DNA of 64,000 bases from Schizochytrium sp. CCTCC M209059 (taxonomy: Eukaryota; Sar; Bigyra; Thraustochytrida; Thraustochytriidae): contig KN805392.1 of the NCBI GenBank assembly GCA_000818945.1, positions 498,907 through 562,906 on the forward strand. Direction: 5' to 3'. Below are positions 27,636-37,000 of the stretch, piece by piece; positions within the stretch are counted from its first letter, which is position 1; every line of letters begins with the position of its first letter. Made by a program: the position numbers and the translations under genes. The notes under the pieces are model-generated. The model made no database searches and was not told the origin of the DNA. It saw only the letters and a list, made by a program, of their open reading frames with translations.

Positions 27636-29609
27636 ATGTGGCTCGCGGCGGGCGCGAAGGGGCTGCTGGGGCACGGCCACGTTTTTGGGACCTGCAGACG
27701 TATCCTGGCGAGGAGCAGCTCGACGGCGGCCGCGGGCAAGGCGGCGACGGGCGCGCGGAAAGAAGAAGAGGAAGGCCTGCTGGAGACCCAGAGCGGCGCT
27801 CTCCACAAGGATGAGAGCGTGCACACGCCGGCGGTCATCAAGAAGCTGGGTTGGGACCCGGAGAGCCTGAGGGTGAAGGACGCGACCAATTTTAACCGCT
27901 GGGCGCTCATTCCTGCGGCGACGCTCAATCACATGTGCATCGGATCCATCTTTGCGTGGTCGATCTTCAACACACCGCTGACGAGGCTCAGCGGCGTGGT
28001 GGCCCCCGCCGCCAACGACTGGCTCCTCGGCGACGTGACGGTCACTTTCTCGCTCGTCATGGGCGGCTTTGCCTGGGGCGCCGTCTTTGGCAATCGCCTC
28101 GACACCTATGGCCCCCGCGCGTCCTGCCTCTTGGGCGCGGCCGCGCTCGCGTCCGGGTACATTTGCGCTGGTTTCAGTGCGTCCATCGAAAGCCTGCCTC
28201 TTTTGTACGTTGCTGGAACCGTCTGGGGCATCTCGAACGGCTGGGCGTATGTCCCGCCCGTGTCCACGTTGGTGCGCTGGTTTCCCGAAAAGAAGGGCTT
28301 TGCCTCGGGGTGCGCCATCCTCGGCTACGGCGGCGGCGCCATGCTCACGACCTCGCTCTACGGCCCGCTCACCGAGACCTTTCGCAAGATCCCCGAGTAC
28401 GCAGGCCCTGCGGACAGCTTGGACTTTGTCAATCAGGACGGCAAGCTCTTTCTCGACTCTACCGAAGGTCTGCGTGAAGTCGTGGTGGCCACCAAGCTGG
28501 ATCTGCAATCTGCTGGCCTCGCAGAGATCGCAGACGCTGGCGCCTACTTCGTCGGTACCGGATCCACCGGCGTCGCCGAGGTGTTCACAGCCCTTGGCCT
28601 CGGCTACGGTCTTACCATGGTGGCCACAAGCATGATGTTCCGTCTGCCGCCACATGGCTACGCAGAGGCAATGCAATCGCGCATTGAGGCAGAAACGCAA
28701 ATGGCGGCCCCTCTCCCTGCGGGCGCAGGCGCGGCGCCCGAGGACGCGCAAGAGAATAAGAAACCAGTCACAGTGCCCAACATCACGCCAGCGGAGTCGA
28801 TGCAGACACACCACTTTTACCTCATGTTCTTGGGTTTCGGACTCTCCATAACCCCGGCGTACGGTCTCATCTCCTCGGGCAAGCTCATGATGGCCGAGAC
28901 CTTCGGATCAAACCTGCCAAACATTGTCACGGCAGGCTTTACCTCCTCTTTTGTGGCCGCCATGAGTTTGGCGAACTTGAGCGGACGACTCTTTTGGCCC
29001 ACGGCCAGTGACGTTCTCGCGCGCTACAGCGGTGGAAACCCCTTTTACGCGCGAAAAAACACCTACCTGGCCATGTGGGCCTTGTCTCCACTCTGCTATG
29101 CAGGCGTGTACTGGGGCGTACATGAATGCGTGCGTGAACCGTCGGTGCTTCCCCTCGCCGTCTTCACGGGGTCCTTTCTTACACTTCTCACGAGCTTTGG
29201 TGGCACGACCGCGAGTCGTCCCGCGCTCATGTCTGACGCCTATGGCGAGCGATCCATGGCGGTGCTGACGGCGCGCCAGCTCTCTGTCGTCTTGCCTGCG
29301 GCTTTTCTGGGGCCGCAGATCGTTGCGCACTGCCGCGAGGCCAGCACGCATTCGGCGATCGAGGAGCTGTCCACTCATGTGGATGATGGTGCCTTCCACC
29401 ATGCCTTTGGCGCGGACAAGAACGTTTTGCCCGAGCTAATTGAGTCCAAGACGGTGACGATTTCGCGGCTCATGGACCTCGTCCCGGCCGGAGTCCAGGA
29501 CCCGACACCATTTCTGTATGACAACGCTATCGTGGTCTTGGGCGGCTTTTCCGCGGCTGCTCTTTGCACCAAGATGATGCTCACGCCCCCTTACAAGCCT
29601 CGCGAGTGA
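27636..29609 (+). CDS. Major facilitator superfamily transporter, oxalate/formate antiporter (OFA)-like
   Basis: 657 aa from the ATG at 27636, the in-frame ATG closest to the conserved part. The first ~40 residues (MWLAAGAKGLLGHGHVFGTC, RRILARSSSTAAAGKAATG) are basic, Ser/Ala-rich and free of acidic residues. They look like a mitochondrial presequence or organelle signal. The first membrane segment has the OFA-family form NHMCIGSIFAWSIFNTPLTR. A dozen hydrophobic segments follow, with a large loop in the middle and MFS-type signatures such as GNRLDTYGPRASCLLG and VRWFPEKKGFASG. The family exchanges small carboxylates such as oxalate or formate, or lactate/pyruvate-like monocarboxylates. Substrate and mitochondrial location are not proven. 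A long in-frame upstream extension is discounted as repeat-derived. Confidence 0.85.
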   Translation: MWLAAGAKGLLGHGHVFGTCRRILARSSSTAAAGKAATGARKEEEEGLLETQSGALHKDESVHTPAVIKKLGWDPESLRVKDATNFNRWALIPAATLNHMCIGSIFAWSIFNTPLTRLSGVVAPAANDWLLGDVTVTFSLVMGGFAWGAVFGNRLDTYGPRASCLLGAAALASGYICAGFSASIESLPLLYVAGTVWGISNGWAYVPPVSTLVRWFPEKKGFASGCAILGYGGGAMLTTSLYGPLTETFRKIPEYAGPADSLDFVNQDGKLFLDSTEGLREVVVATKLDLQSAGLAEIADAGAYFVGTGSTGVAEVFTALGLGYGLTMVATSMMFRLPPHGYAEAMQSRIEAETQMAAPLPAGAGAAPEDAQENKKPVTVPNITPAESMQTHHFYLMFLGFGLSITPAYGLISSGKLMMAETFGSNLPNIVTAGFTSSFVAAMSLANLSGRLFWPTASDVLARYSGGNPFYARKNTYLAMWALSPLCYAGVYWGVHECVREPSVLPLAVFTGSFLTLLTSFGGTTASRPALMSDAYGERSMAVLTARQLSVVLPAAFLGPQIVAHCREASTHSAIEELSTHVDDGAFHHAFGADKNVLPELIESKTVTISRLMDLVPAGVQDPTPFLYDNAIVVLGGFSAAALCTKMMLTPPYKPRE

Positions 29610-29798
29610 GCATTTTCTTGGTGCAAGGAGGACTTTCGCAAAGTGAATTCTAACAATTCTTTCTTTTTGCCCGTAACTTATGTAGTACTCGAAGCTTATT
29701 CTTTTTCTTTTTTCAAATAATACAGGTTTCAGACCTGCCTTTCACCGCCACTCCCACGTAGCGGAACATTGTGTGCATGAGGTAGTACTACCGTGTTC

Positions 29799-29847
<49 letters not shown>

Positions 29848-29915
29848 GTTCAAACGTTGAAACGTTCAAGTCGTCATGTACACGCGAGCTTCGAAAAGAA
29901 ATGCAAGATATTTGT
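29610..29915. other. Convergent spacer with dinucleotide array
   Basis: 306 bp between the MFS and eRF3 stops. It contains TC and CA dinucleotides and the 12-bp palindrome GGTAGTACTACC at 29781-29792. Confidence 0.65.
29801..29847. repeat. (TC)n(CA)n dinucleotide repeat
   Basis: About 18 TC units followed by about five CA units between convergent genes. Confidence 0.95.
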
Positions 29916-31739
29916 TTAGCGGCACTTTTTGATGATACCAATGGCAATCGAGCTGCCTTCGTCCCGCAGAGTGAAGCGACCAAGCTGCATGGTCGTATCG
30001 TAGGGCTCGAGGCAAATGGACTTTGCAAGACGAATCTTGCAAATGATGGTGGAACCAGCCTTGGCAAAGGCGGGGTTACGCTTGGCAATCTTGCCAGTCT
30101 TGTCAAGCTCGGCGACAATCTCGTATACAGTGCTCTCTTCCTCGGCAGTGTGAGCGTGGAAGACGGCGTTGTAACCGGCAGAGAACAGCGGTCGGTGCTC
30201 GAGCAGAGAAACCACAAAGAGCTGTGCAATGACCTCGGTGCAGCCCTGGACCGGGGAGAAGCGCGAGGCAAGGACGTGGCCCTTGGCAACCTGGTTCTCA
30301 TTCAACGAAGTGAGGCGCACGAGCACGTTCTCACCAGGCTTGGCGCCCTGCACCTCCTCCTCGTTGATTGAGATGCTCTCCACCTTGCACTTGACCTGGT
30401 TCGGGCACACGCGCACCTCCTGACCGACAAAGAGCACACCAGCCTCGACCTTGGCCATGAGCACCACGCCGCGGTCCGTGTAGCGATCGACAATTGTGGC
30501 GCGCAGCGGCTTTTCGGCGTCGCGGCCCGAAATGCTCAAGTCGTTGAGCGTACTAAGGAGACTCTTGCCGTCGTTGAGATCAGCGGCCCACGCGCAGACG
30601 TCCTTGCTGATAGGTTCCTTGATGTTGGTGCCAGAGAGAGCCGAAATAGGCAGAAAGGTCACATCGCGCTTGACCTTGAAGCCAGAAGACTTGAGAAAGG
30701 GGCGCAGACGCTTTACAATGTCGTCGTACCGATCCTTGCTCCACTTGACAGTCTGCTCGTCCATCTTGTTGATGCAGACGATGAGCTTTTGGATGCCCAG
30801 GGTCTTGGCAAGCATGGCGTGCTCGCGTGTCTGGCCGGCCTGGATGAAGCCACTCTCGAACTCACCCTTGCGCGCGGAAATGACAAGGATACCTACATCT
30901 GCCTGGCTCGCACCACTGATCATCGCGGGGACATAGTTCTTGTGACCGGGGGCGTCCAGAATGGTCAGCCGCCTGTCCTCTGTCTCAAAGTATGCGCGAC
31001 CCACTTCGACGGTCTTACCCTTGGCGCGCTCTTCCTCGGACTCGTCCATAATGTATGCAAGGAACCAGCTCTCACGGTTGCGCTCCTTGGCCTCCTGCTC
31101 GAACTTTTCGATTGTGCGCTTATCTACCTTGCCCGTCACGTAAAGGATCGAGCCGGAGAGCGTGCTCTTGCCGGCATCGACGTGACCAATCGTGACCACG
31201 TTCAAGTGCGGCCGGGCATCAAAGTCCTTGATCATCTCCTTACCCTTTTCCAGCTCGGCGATGAGCTCCTTGGAGTCAAAGACTTCGGGTTCGCTTGAGT
31301 GCGTAATGGGTGCCGGCTCCGGGGCATCCTCTTCCGTGACGGCTTGGTCTGTGCTGCTGCTCACGACCTTGGGACCATCGTTCTCTTCTTCGGCAGGCGC
31401 GCCGCCAAGGGAAACGTTCTTGAACCCGGGGGCATCGTCGCTGGTTTCCTTGGCGGACGGTTCCTCGCTCCCTCCGATAGAGATCTTCTTAAAGCCAGGC
31501 GTCACTTCTGCACTGGCGTCGGCATCGTCGTTGGCGGAAGGAGCAGCAGCGGCGTCGTCGTCGGCAGCGTCGGCGGCGGCGGCGGCGGCGGCGGGAGCAG
31601 CTTCCTCCGTTGCCTCGGGCTCGGCCGGGGCGGGGGCTTCCGCGGGCGTGGTCGCTGGCTGCAGCCACGAGGGCTGCCACTCGCTCGCGGAAGCGTTGGG
31701 CTTCCACTCTTGAGCATCCGAGTTCAAGTTGTCACCCAT
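29916..31739 (-). CDS. SUP35: Eukaryotic peptide chain release factor eRF3 (SUP35/GSPT1)
   Basis: 607-aa translational GTPase that partners eRF1 in termination. The start is the ATG complementing 31737-31739. The N-terminus carries two overlapping PAM2-like motifs, LNSDAQEWKP (residues 5-14) and PNASASEWQP (14-23). PAM2 motifs bind the MLLE domain of poly(A)-binding protein, as in animal eRF3. An Ala/Pro/Asp/Glu-rich linker follows. The GTPase has G1 GHVDAGKST (about 185-193), DAPGH, NKMD and SAL elements. The C-terminal barrel ends GRFTLRDEGSSIAIG. The sequence AMISGASQADVGILVISARKG is eRF3-type rather than HBS1- or EF1A-type. The motifs use Trp where classic PAM2 has Phe. No yeast-like Q/N prion domain is present. 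Confidence 0.94.
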   Translation of the reverse strand: MGDNLNSDAQEWKPNASASEWQPSWLQPATTPAEAPAPAEPEATEEAAPAAAAAAADAADDDAAAAPSANDDADASAEVTPGFKKISIGGSEEPSAKETSDDAPGFKNVSLGGAPAEEENDGPKVVSSSTDQAVTEEDAPEPAPITHSSEPEVFDSKELIAELEKGKEMIKDFDARPHLNVVTIGHVDAGKSTLSGSILYVTGKVDKRTIEKFEQEAKERNRESWFLAYIMDESEEERAKGKTVEVGRAYFETEDRRLTILDAPGHKNYVPAMISGASQADVGILVISARKGEFESGFIQAGQTREHAMLAKTLGIQKLIVCINKMDEQTVKWSKDRYDDIVKRLRPFLKSSGFKVKRDVTFLPISALSGTNIKEPISKDVCAWAADLNDGKSLLSTLNDLSISGRDAEKPLRATIVDRYTDRGVVLMAKVEAGVLFVGQEVRVCPNQVKCKVESISINEEEVQGAKPGENVLVRLTSLNENQVAKGHVLASRFSPVQGCTEVIAQLFVVSLLEHRPLFSAGYNAVFHAHTAEEESTVYEIVAELDKTGKIAKRNPAFAKAGSTIICKIRLAKSICLEPYDTTMQLGRFTLRDEGSSIAIGIIKKCR

Positions 31740-32876
31740 CTTCTTGTGGTGTAGTTTATCCTGCTCTTCTACTTTGGTTTTTGCTTCTGCTCGTTCGAGT
31801 TGAAGGCGTCGAAGGTGGCGTACGAGACGTCGACCACGACCACGACCACGACAACGACAACGACGAAGACAAAGGAAAAGGAAAAGGGGAAAGAGACGAG
31901 AGGTACTAGCTCGCGCAGCGAGGCGTCGAGCTGTGGCTGGTTCTGGAGCTGGTCCGGAGTCGAGGCGCAACGAGGCCGAGCGCGAGCGGCTCTGGCGGGT
32001 GGCCCTCAAGGCAGGCGCTTGCCAGCGGGTCTCGTCTCTCTCGCGCGGGCGGGCGGGGTCGAGGAGACCGGTCCGGCGGTGAGGCGCGACGGCGCCGGCG
32101 GCAGGGGCGGCGGCGGCACGCGCGACGGGCGGCGAGCGGGCAGCGGCGCGGCGAGGCGGAGTCTGTTTGGTCTGGTCTGCGCGGGTCGAGGATACGTGTC
32201 TGCGTGACTAGGGGGTCCCCCAGTTATGGGTGGCTGGGAGCCAAGGACGAGCATCCTAATGTAAAGTTCGGGTTGACTATGAGACCGACGGCATGCTGGC
32301 TGCACGGCGAGTTCTTGGAGCTACGGCACAGCAATCAAGGCAATCTTGAGCAAGGGCATGAGAGCGAAGCGTTTTTTTTTCTTTTTCTTTAGTGCATGGT
32401 GTTCTGGTTCGAGGGGAATTTCGAGGCATGTGAGGGTGAGGAAGAATCGCGGGGATCGAATGGGACTGGCTTTGGAGAACGACAAAGAAAGAGAAGAGCC
32501 AAGCTTAATTCCGGTATGGTCCCGCGCTTGCGCTTTGGTGGTGCGCAAAAGGGGTTGGAAAATCAAAATTTTGACGGGAAAAGCCGCAAGTTTTCTTTTT
32601 GAGAAAAAGGGTCCGTAGGGGGAAAGGAACAACTTGGTTGGCACAAGCATACTTTGGCGAGCCGCTGCTGGCTGACTGCTGGTCTCTTGACAAAAAGGAA
32701 AAAGAAAGGAAGCAAAAAGGTTCAACTCGAAATAAATTTTTGAGAAAGAAGAAGAAGAACAAGTTGATCGGCCAGAGAGCACATAAAGGTACAGACAGCG
32801 AGCGAGTTCGATCAACCACAAAGGCGATCGCTCTCTCGATTTCGCAATGGAAGAGGAGAAAACAACCTGTCCATGA
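31740..32876. other. Spacer between eRF3 and cyclophilin (tandem minus-strand genes)
   Basis: About 1.1 kb holding the GC-rich eRF3 5' leader and the cyclophilin 3' flank. A CGACAA/ACGACC-type short repeat lies near 31830-31865. No gene supported. Confidence 0.55.
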
Positions 32877-33374
32877 CTAGCGCAGCTGTCCGCACTCAAC
32901 GACGACCGTGCGAGCCTTTGGCTTGCCGTTCTGCGTGCCAACTGACTCGAGCGACTTGAGCACCTCGAGGCCCTTGATGACCTTGCCAAAGACGGTATGC
33001 TTGCCGTTGAGCCATGAAGCCTCGTTGAAGCAAAGAAAGAATTGCGAGCCGTTCGTGTTGGGCCCTGCGTTCGCCATGGAAAGCACACCGGGGCCGTCGT
33101 GCTTGAGCTTGAAGTTCTCGTCGCGAAATGTCTCACCATAGATGGACTTGCCGCCAGTGCCATTGTAGCGCGTAAAGTCGCCACCCTGGGCCATGAATCC
33201 CGGGATAATACGGTGAAAGATGGACTGCCGGAACCCGAAGCCCTTCTCACCCGTGCACAGGCATCGAAAGTTCTCCGCGGTCTTGGGGCACACGTCAGAC
33301 CTCAGCTCGATCTCCACCCGGCCGGCATACTCGTTACCAATCTCCACGTCGAAAAACACCACAGGGAGTCCCAT
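32877..33374 (-). CDS. Cyclophilin (peptidyl-prolyl cis-trans isomerase)
   Basis: 165 aa, the same length as human cyclophilin A and matching its active-site numbering: Arg55, Phe60, Gln63 (FHRIIPGFMAQGGDF), Ala101-Asn102, Phe113 (GSQFF), Trp121 and His126 (ASWLNGKHTVFGKV). These residues catalyse prolyl isomerisation and bind cyclosporin A. The start is the ATG complementing 33372-33374 (context ACGATGG), which gives this exact fit. Two ATGs at 33560 and 33563 are also in frame and would add an Arg/Glu-rich N-terminus of 62-63 residues. The product is probably cytosolic. It is divergent from the giant BLTP1-like gene. Confidence 0.93.
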   Translation of the reverse strand: MGLPVVFFDVEIGNEYAGRVEIELRSDVCPKTAENFRCLCTGEKGFGFRQSIFHRIIPGFMAQGGDFTRYNGTGGKSIYGETFRDENFKLKHDGPGVLSMANAGPNTNGSQFFLCFNEASWLNGKHTVFGKVIKGLEVLKSLESVGTQNGKPKARTVVVECGQLR

Positions 33375-34030
33375 CGTCCAAACCGCGTGCTCGCTGCGCA
33401 AATTTGCGACAACGCTAGTCTCGATGCGCTTCTCTCGCTCCTCGCGAGCGCGTCGCAAGCTCAAATGATCTTGCTCGCTCGTTGACTGGTGGACTTGGTT
33501 TGGTCTGAGCGGTTCTGCTCGTGCAGCGCCACCGATTGCCGTGCGAGGCGGGCTCCCCATCATCGTAGACTTTAACGTCGACACTTTTCGTGTTGACGCT
33601 GGGGTCACGAAGGCACCGGCGACCCTGAAGAGCGCGACGAAGGGGGAGAAGTAGAACCGGGCTGCCCGCGCCGTGCTGGCCGCGCCGCCCGACGAGGAGC
33701 GGCGCTCTGGCCTCCGCGGCTTCGGTGGCGTTGCTGCGTTGCCCGCTGACCGTCCGTCATTGCGCTAAACGTCCCGGCGAAGCGGCGGCAAAAAGGCTAA
33801 CTGGGCAAGAAAAGCGCAATCTCCAACCGGTTCGCTCGGTTGGTCGTTCTGCGCGCGAGCTAGACCAGCCAGCGAGCGGCTCTGAGGAGGACCCAGGGCC
33901 GCGCGCTGGCAGCAACAAGGAAGGGAAATCCTCACTTGACTCTTGCAAGCATACGTCCCGCACGCTCTACCTGCGCTTGCTTGATCTCGCTACAGCAACC
34001 GCGTAAATTTTGCATCCGCGCAGAGGCAGT
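33375..34030. other. Divergent promoter region, cyclophilin and BLTP1-like genes
   Basis: About 650 bp of GC-rich sequence between divergent starts. A plus-strand open frame (33725-34006) has no recognisable content and ends before the giant gene's ATG. Confidence 0.5.
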
Positions 34031-37000
34031 ATGGGATCCCTTTCTCGCGGCGGCAGCGGCGGCAAGATCGGCCACCTTCTTCTTCTAATCGCAGCCCTCT
34101 GCTTCACGCTGCAGAGCCGCGGTCAGAGCTCGTCTGATACCTGCGAAGACCTGGACATCTCAGCATGTCAGCTCAGCATGGCATGCGAGGTGTACAACAC
34201 CAATAACGGTGGAACGGCTTGCCAAGCATCAAATGGAAGCAGTACAGATCCCGAGAGTGACTCTCCATGCGACGTCAAGCTCAATTATTCAATCGCATAT
34301 CCGCACGGCTGTCCTGAATCGTGCGTTGTGCGAGATTTGCAGACGGGCGTGCAAATCTGCGACTCGCGCAACTTTTGGGATGAGCTTGGCGCCGTGTACT
34401 GGGGTGACTCGGGGCTCCCGATCGGATATCTTTTCTGGAATTTCATGCTTGGTTTTTCGGTGATTCTCATCGTCCGCATCGCCCCTGCGATCACAGCTCG
34501 CGTTGTCTGTCGCGTCATCAATTTCTGGGTGCTTCGACCGAAAAAATCCGAACCCTCTTCCTCTGCGTTACGTATTAGTTCCTTGCGAATCGCTCTTGTC
34601 GGTGGACGCGTCACCTTTGAGGAGCTCGAGTACGCCTCTGCAAATATGCATCTTCGGATTGTTGAGGGCGGCATCTCTCTACTATGGTGGCGATCCTCCG
34701 AGGGGATTATGCACGATCCAGCTGCATTCTTTGCATCTGCAAAGACCAGCGAAACGCATGCCTCATCCACATCCTTTTCGTCCAAGTCAGGCCCGCCCGC
34801 GTCTTCCGACGCATCCCGGATGAATGGCAAGCATTCGAATGGAGGCAGCAGCGGCGGCGGCGCGACCGGTACAAAGTCCGACCCGCGTGCAGGCAAGATC
34901 AGGGTCGATGAACGCCCAGCTCGGCTCACAGGATTTGCTTCGGGCGTCGAACTCAGCATCTTCAATAATGTGGAGAAATTCAACGCTATCGAAAAATTTG
35001 TATACAAGCATATGCCCATGTCAGCGCGAGAGGCCTCGACAACCAATCTGGATGCCATGGAGAGAGGTCTCGATGCGAGCCATGCAGCAAAAGGCAGGCC
35101 ATCTATGATGTCCACTGCCAAAGGAAGCACGCAGGGCCGCGGCTGCTGCGCTATCTTCGTTGCCTTATTTTGCCGCTGCATGAGCGGCTTTGTTGCGTGT
35201 TGGTTCAGCCTCTACTCTTTCTTGCAACGATGCTGCCCTCGTTCATTTCCTCGATTGGGCATGGCAAGAGACAATGGCGGCCTGGCAGACGGGAGCGTCC
35301 CTCGAGGCTCGAGAAATGTGGACGACTCGGAGGGTGATGGGAGCACCTATGGTTTCTCGAGCGTACAAACGGGCGGCAATGCAGAAGAGGATGAACAGGC
35401 CAGCATCGGGTCGTCTTCATCGTCGGATTCACCGTGGTTTTACCAAGTGTTTCCTGTCTCCAAATTCGAGCTGTCCCAGTTTTGTATCTATGTCTCGGAT
35501 CCGAGCATGCGGACAACGCTTGTTATGCACGCCGAGAAGGGTCTTGGCATACACTACGTTGAAGACTCGACCTGGGACACGGATCATTTCAAGGTGATTA
35601 GTAGACTGGTTTGGACGGACACGCGCTTGCGTCTGGTGAAGAATGAGCAGTACGTTGGCGAAGAAGTCTTCGCGCTCCGCTCGCGCCAGATCTTAGAGGA
35701 AGATCCCCTGCTTGAGCGTGGTGGCCGCGCCGTCGTCACATTCTTTCGCGAGCTTTTTCCCTTTCCAGAGATCTCCATGGGTGACTATAGGGGATCGAAG
35801 GTTCGGTCCGTCGAGCTTGAAGAGCCAGCCACACCTTCCTCGGAGGCCTCGTCGCCTCTCGGCGCGCAAAGGTCACCGCGTCCATCGCTTGTTGCCCGCG
35901 TGGCAAAGCCTCTCTATCGCTCAAGTTCCGACGACGACGACGACGAGGAGGAAGAGGAGGAGGACGACGATGACGTGGATGACAGCATGAACACGGATGA
36001 TAATCACGATCAAAGCTATGATGGAGGCGGCAGCCTCATTGGTGACCAAACGGTCTCGAATGGTTCCTTCGTTAGCGATCCGGGTGACAAAAGAAGTAAC
36101 GCAAGCTGGCGACGAAGCAAGCACAAACAAGACCAGGAGCAAGATCAAGATGGCGATGACCACGACACGAGTGCCACGAGTAAAAGCAGTGCACGGGCCC
36201 GGCACGACGCCAAGACATTCGCCTCGCATGATGGAGACGGCATTGAGCTTTCCACACGCGGTACGGGTGCACGGAATAATAGCATTGATGATGTACGCAT
36301 GAATCTGCCCAAGCCCATCAAAAGCTTCATTCGGGCGTCGAATGGGCTTCGCAGACCCTCGGGGAGTCGAGGCGGAATGTCCACGGCCTCTGGGTCCTCC
36401 AAAACAGCAAGTAGGACGGGGGCCGGCGGCTTGTCAAGACCGAGTAGCTCCTCGTCAGCAAATTTCTATGCGGACAACGATGTCACCTTGCCACGCACGA
36501 AAGGCGCTGAGGATGAGGCAAGCGCAAAGTATTACGGTAGTTATGATGAAGACGACGAAGACGAAGACGATGACGACGCCGAAGAGTCACGACAACGAGA
36601 AAGAGAAAGAGAGGACGAGGATGACGAACTTGGGAACAAAGAAGTCTACTTGACGGAAAGTGAAGCCTACTCGCGCACGTTGGCGGAAAACCGGAGATCC
36701 ACGTTTGGCCCTTCAGCCCTGCTCTCTGGGCTGATGAATGCGAGTTCAAATCATTCGCCGCGCGACTACGATTCGGAAACGTCTCTCGACGACGATGAAT
36801 TTACTGCACTAGGGCGCGACGGACTCGCGCGAAGCCCTCGTTATGATGCTGCAGATTTTGGTGGAAATAGCCAACTCGCAGGCGCAAATGTGCATCCGCA
36901 CCTGCGGAACCGAGGTCGCAGAACGAGGTTCCAGGGCGAAGACGATCAGCTTGCACAGTCTCATCGTCGCCAGCGCCATCGACGTCGACGTCGATTCCAA

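Noticed and set aside
33375..33563. N-terminal extension of cyclophilin from ATG 33563
   Set aside because: The ATG at 33374 gives exact 165-residue alignment to cyclophilin A numbering; the extension is Arg/Glu-rich without a signal sequence. Kept as an alternative start only.
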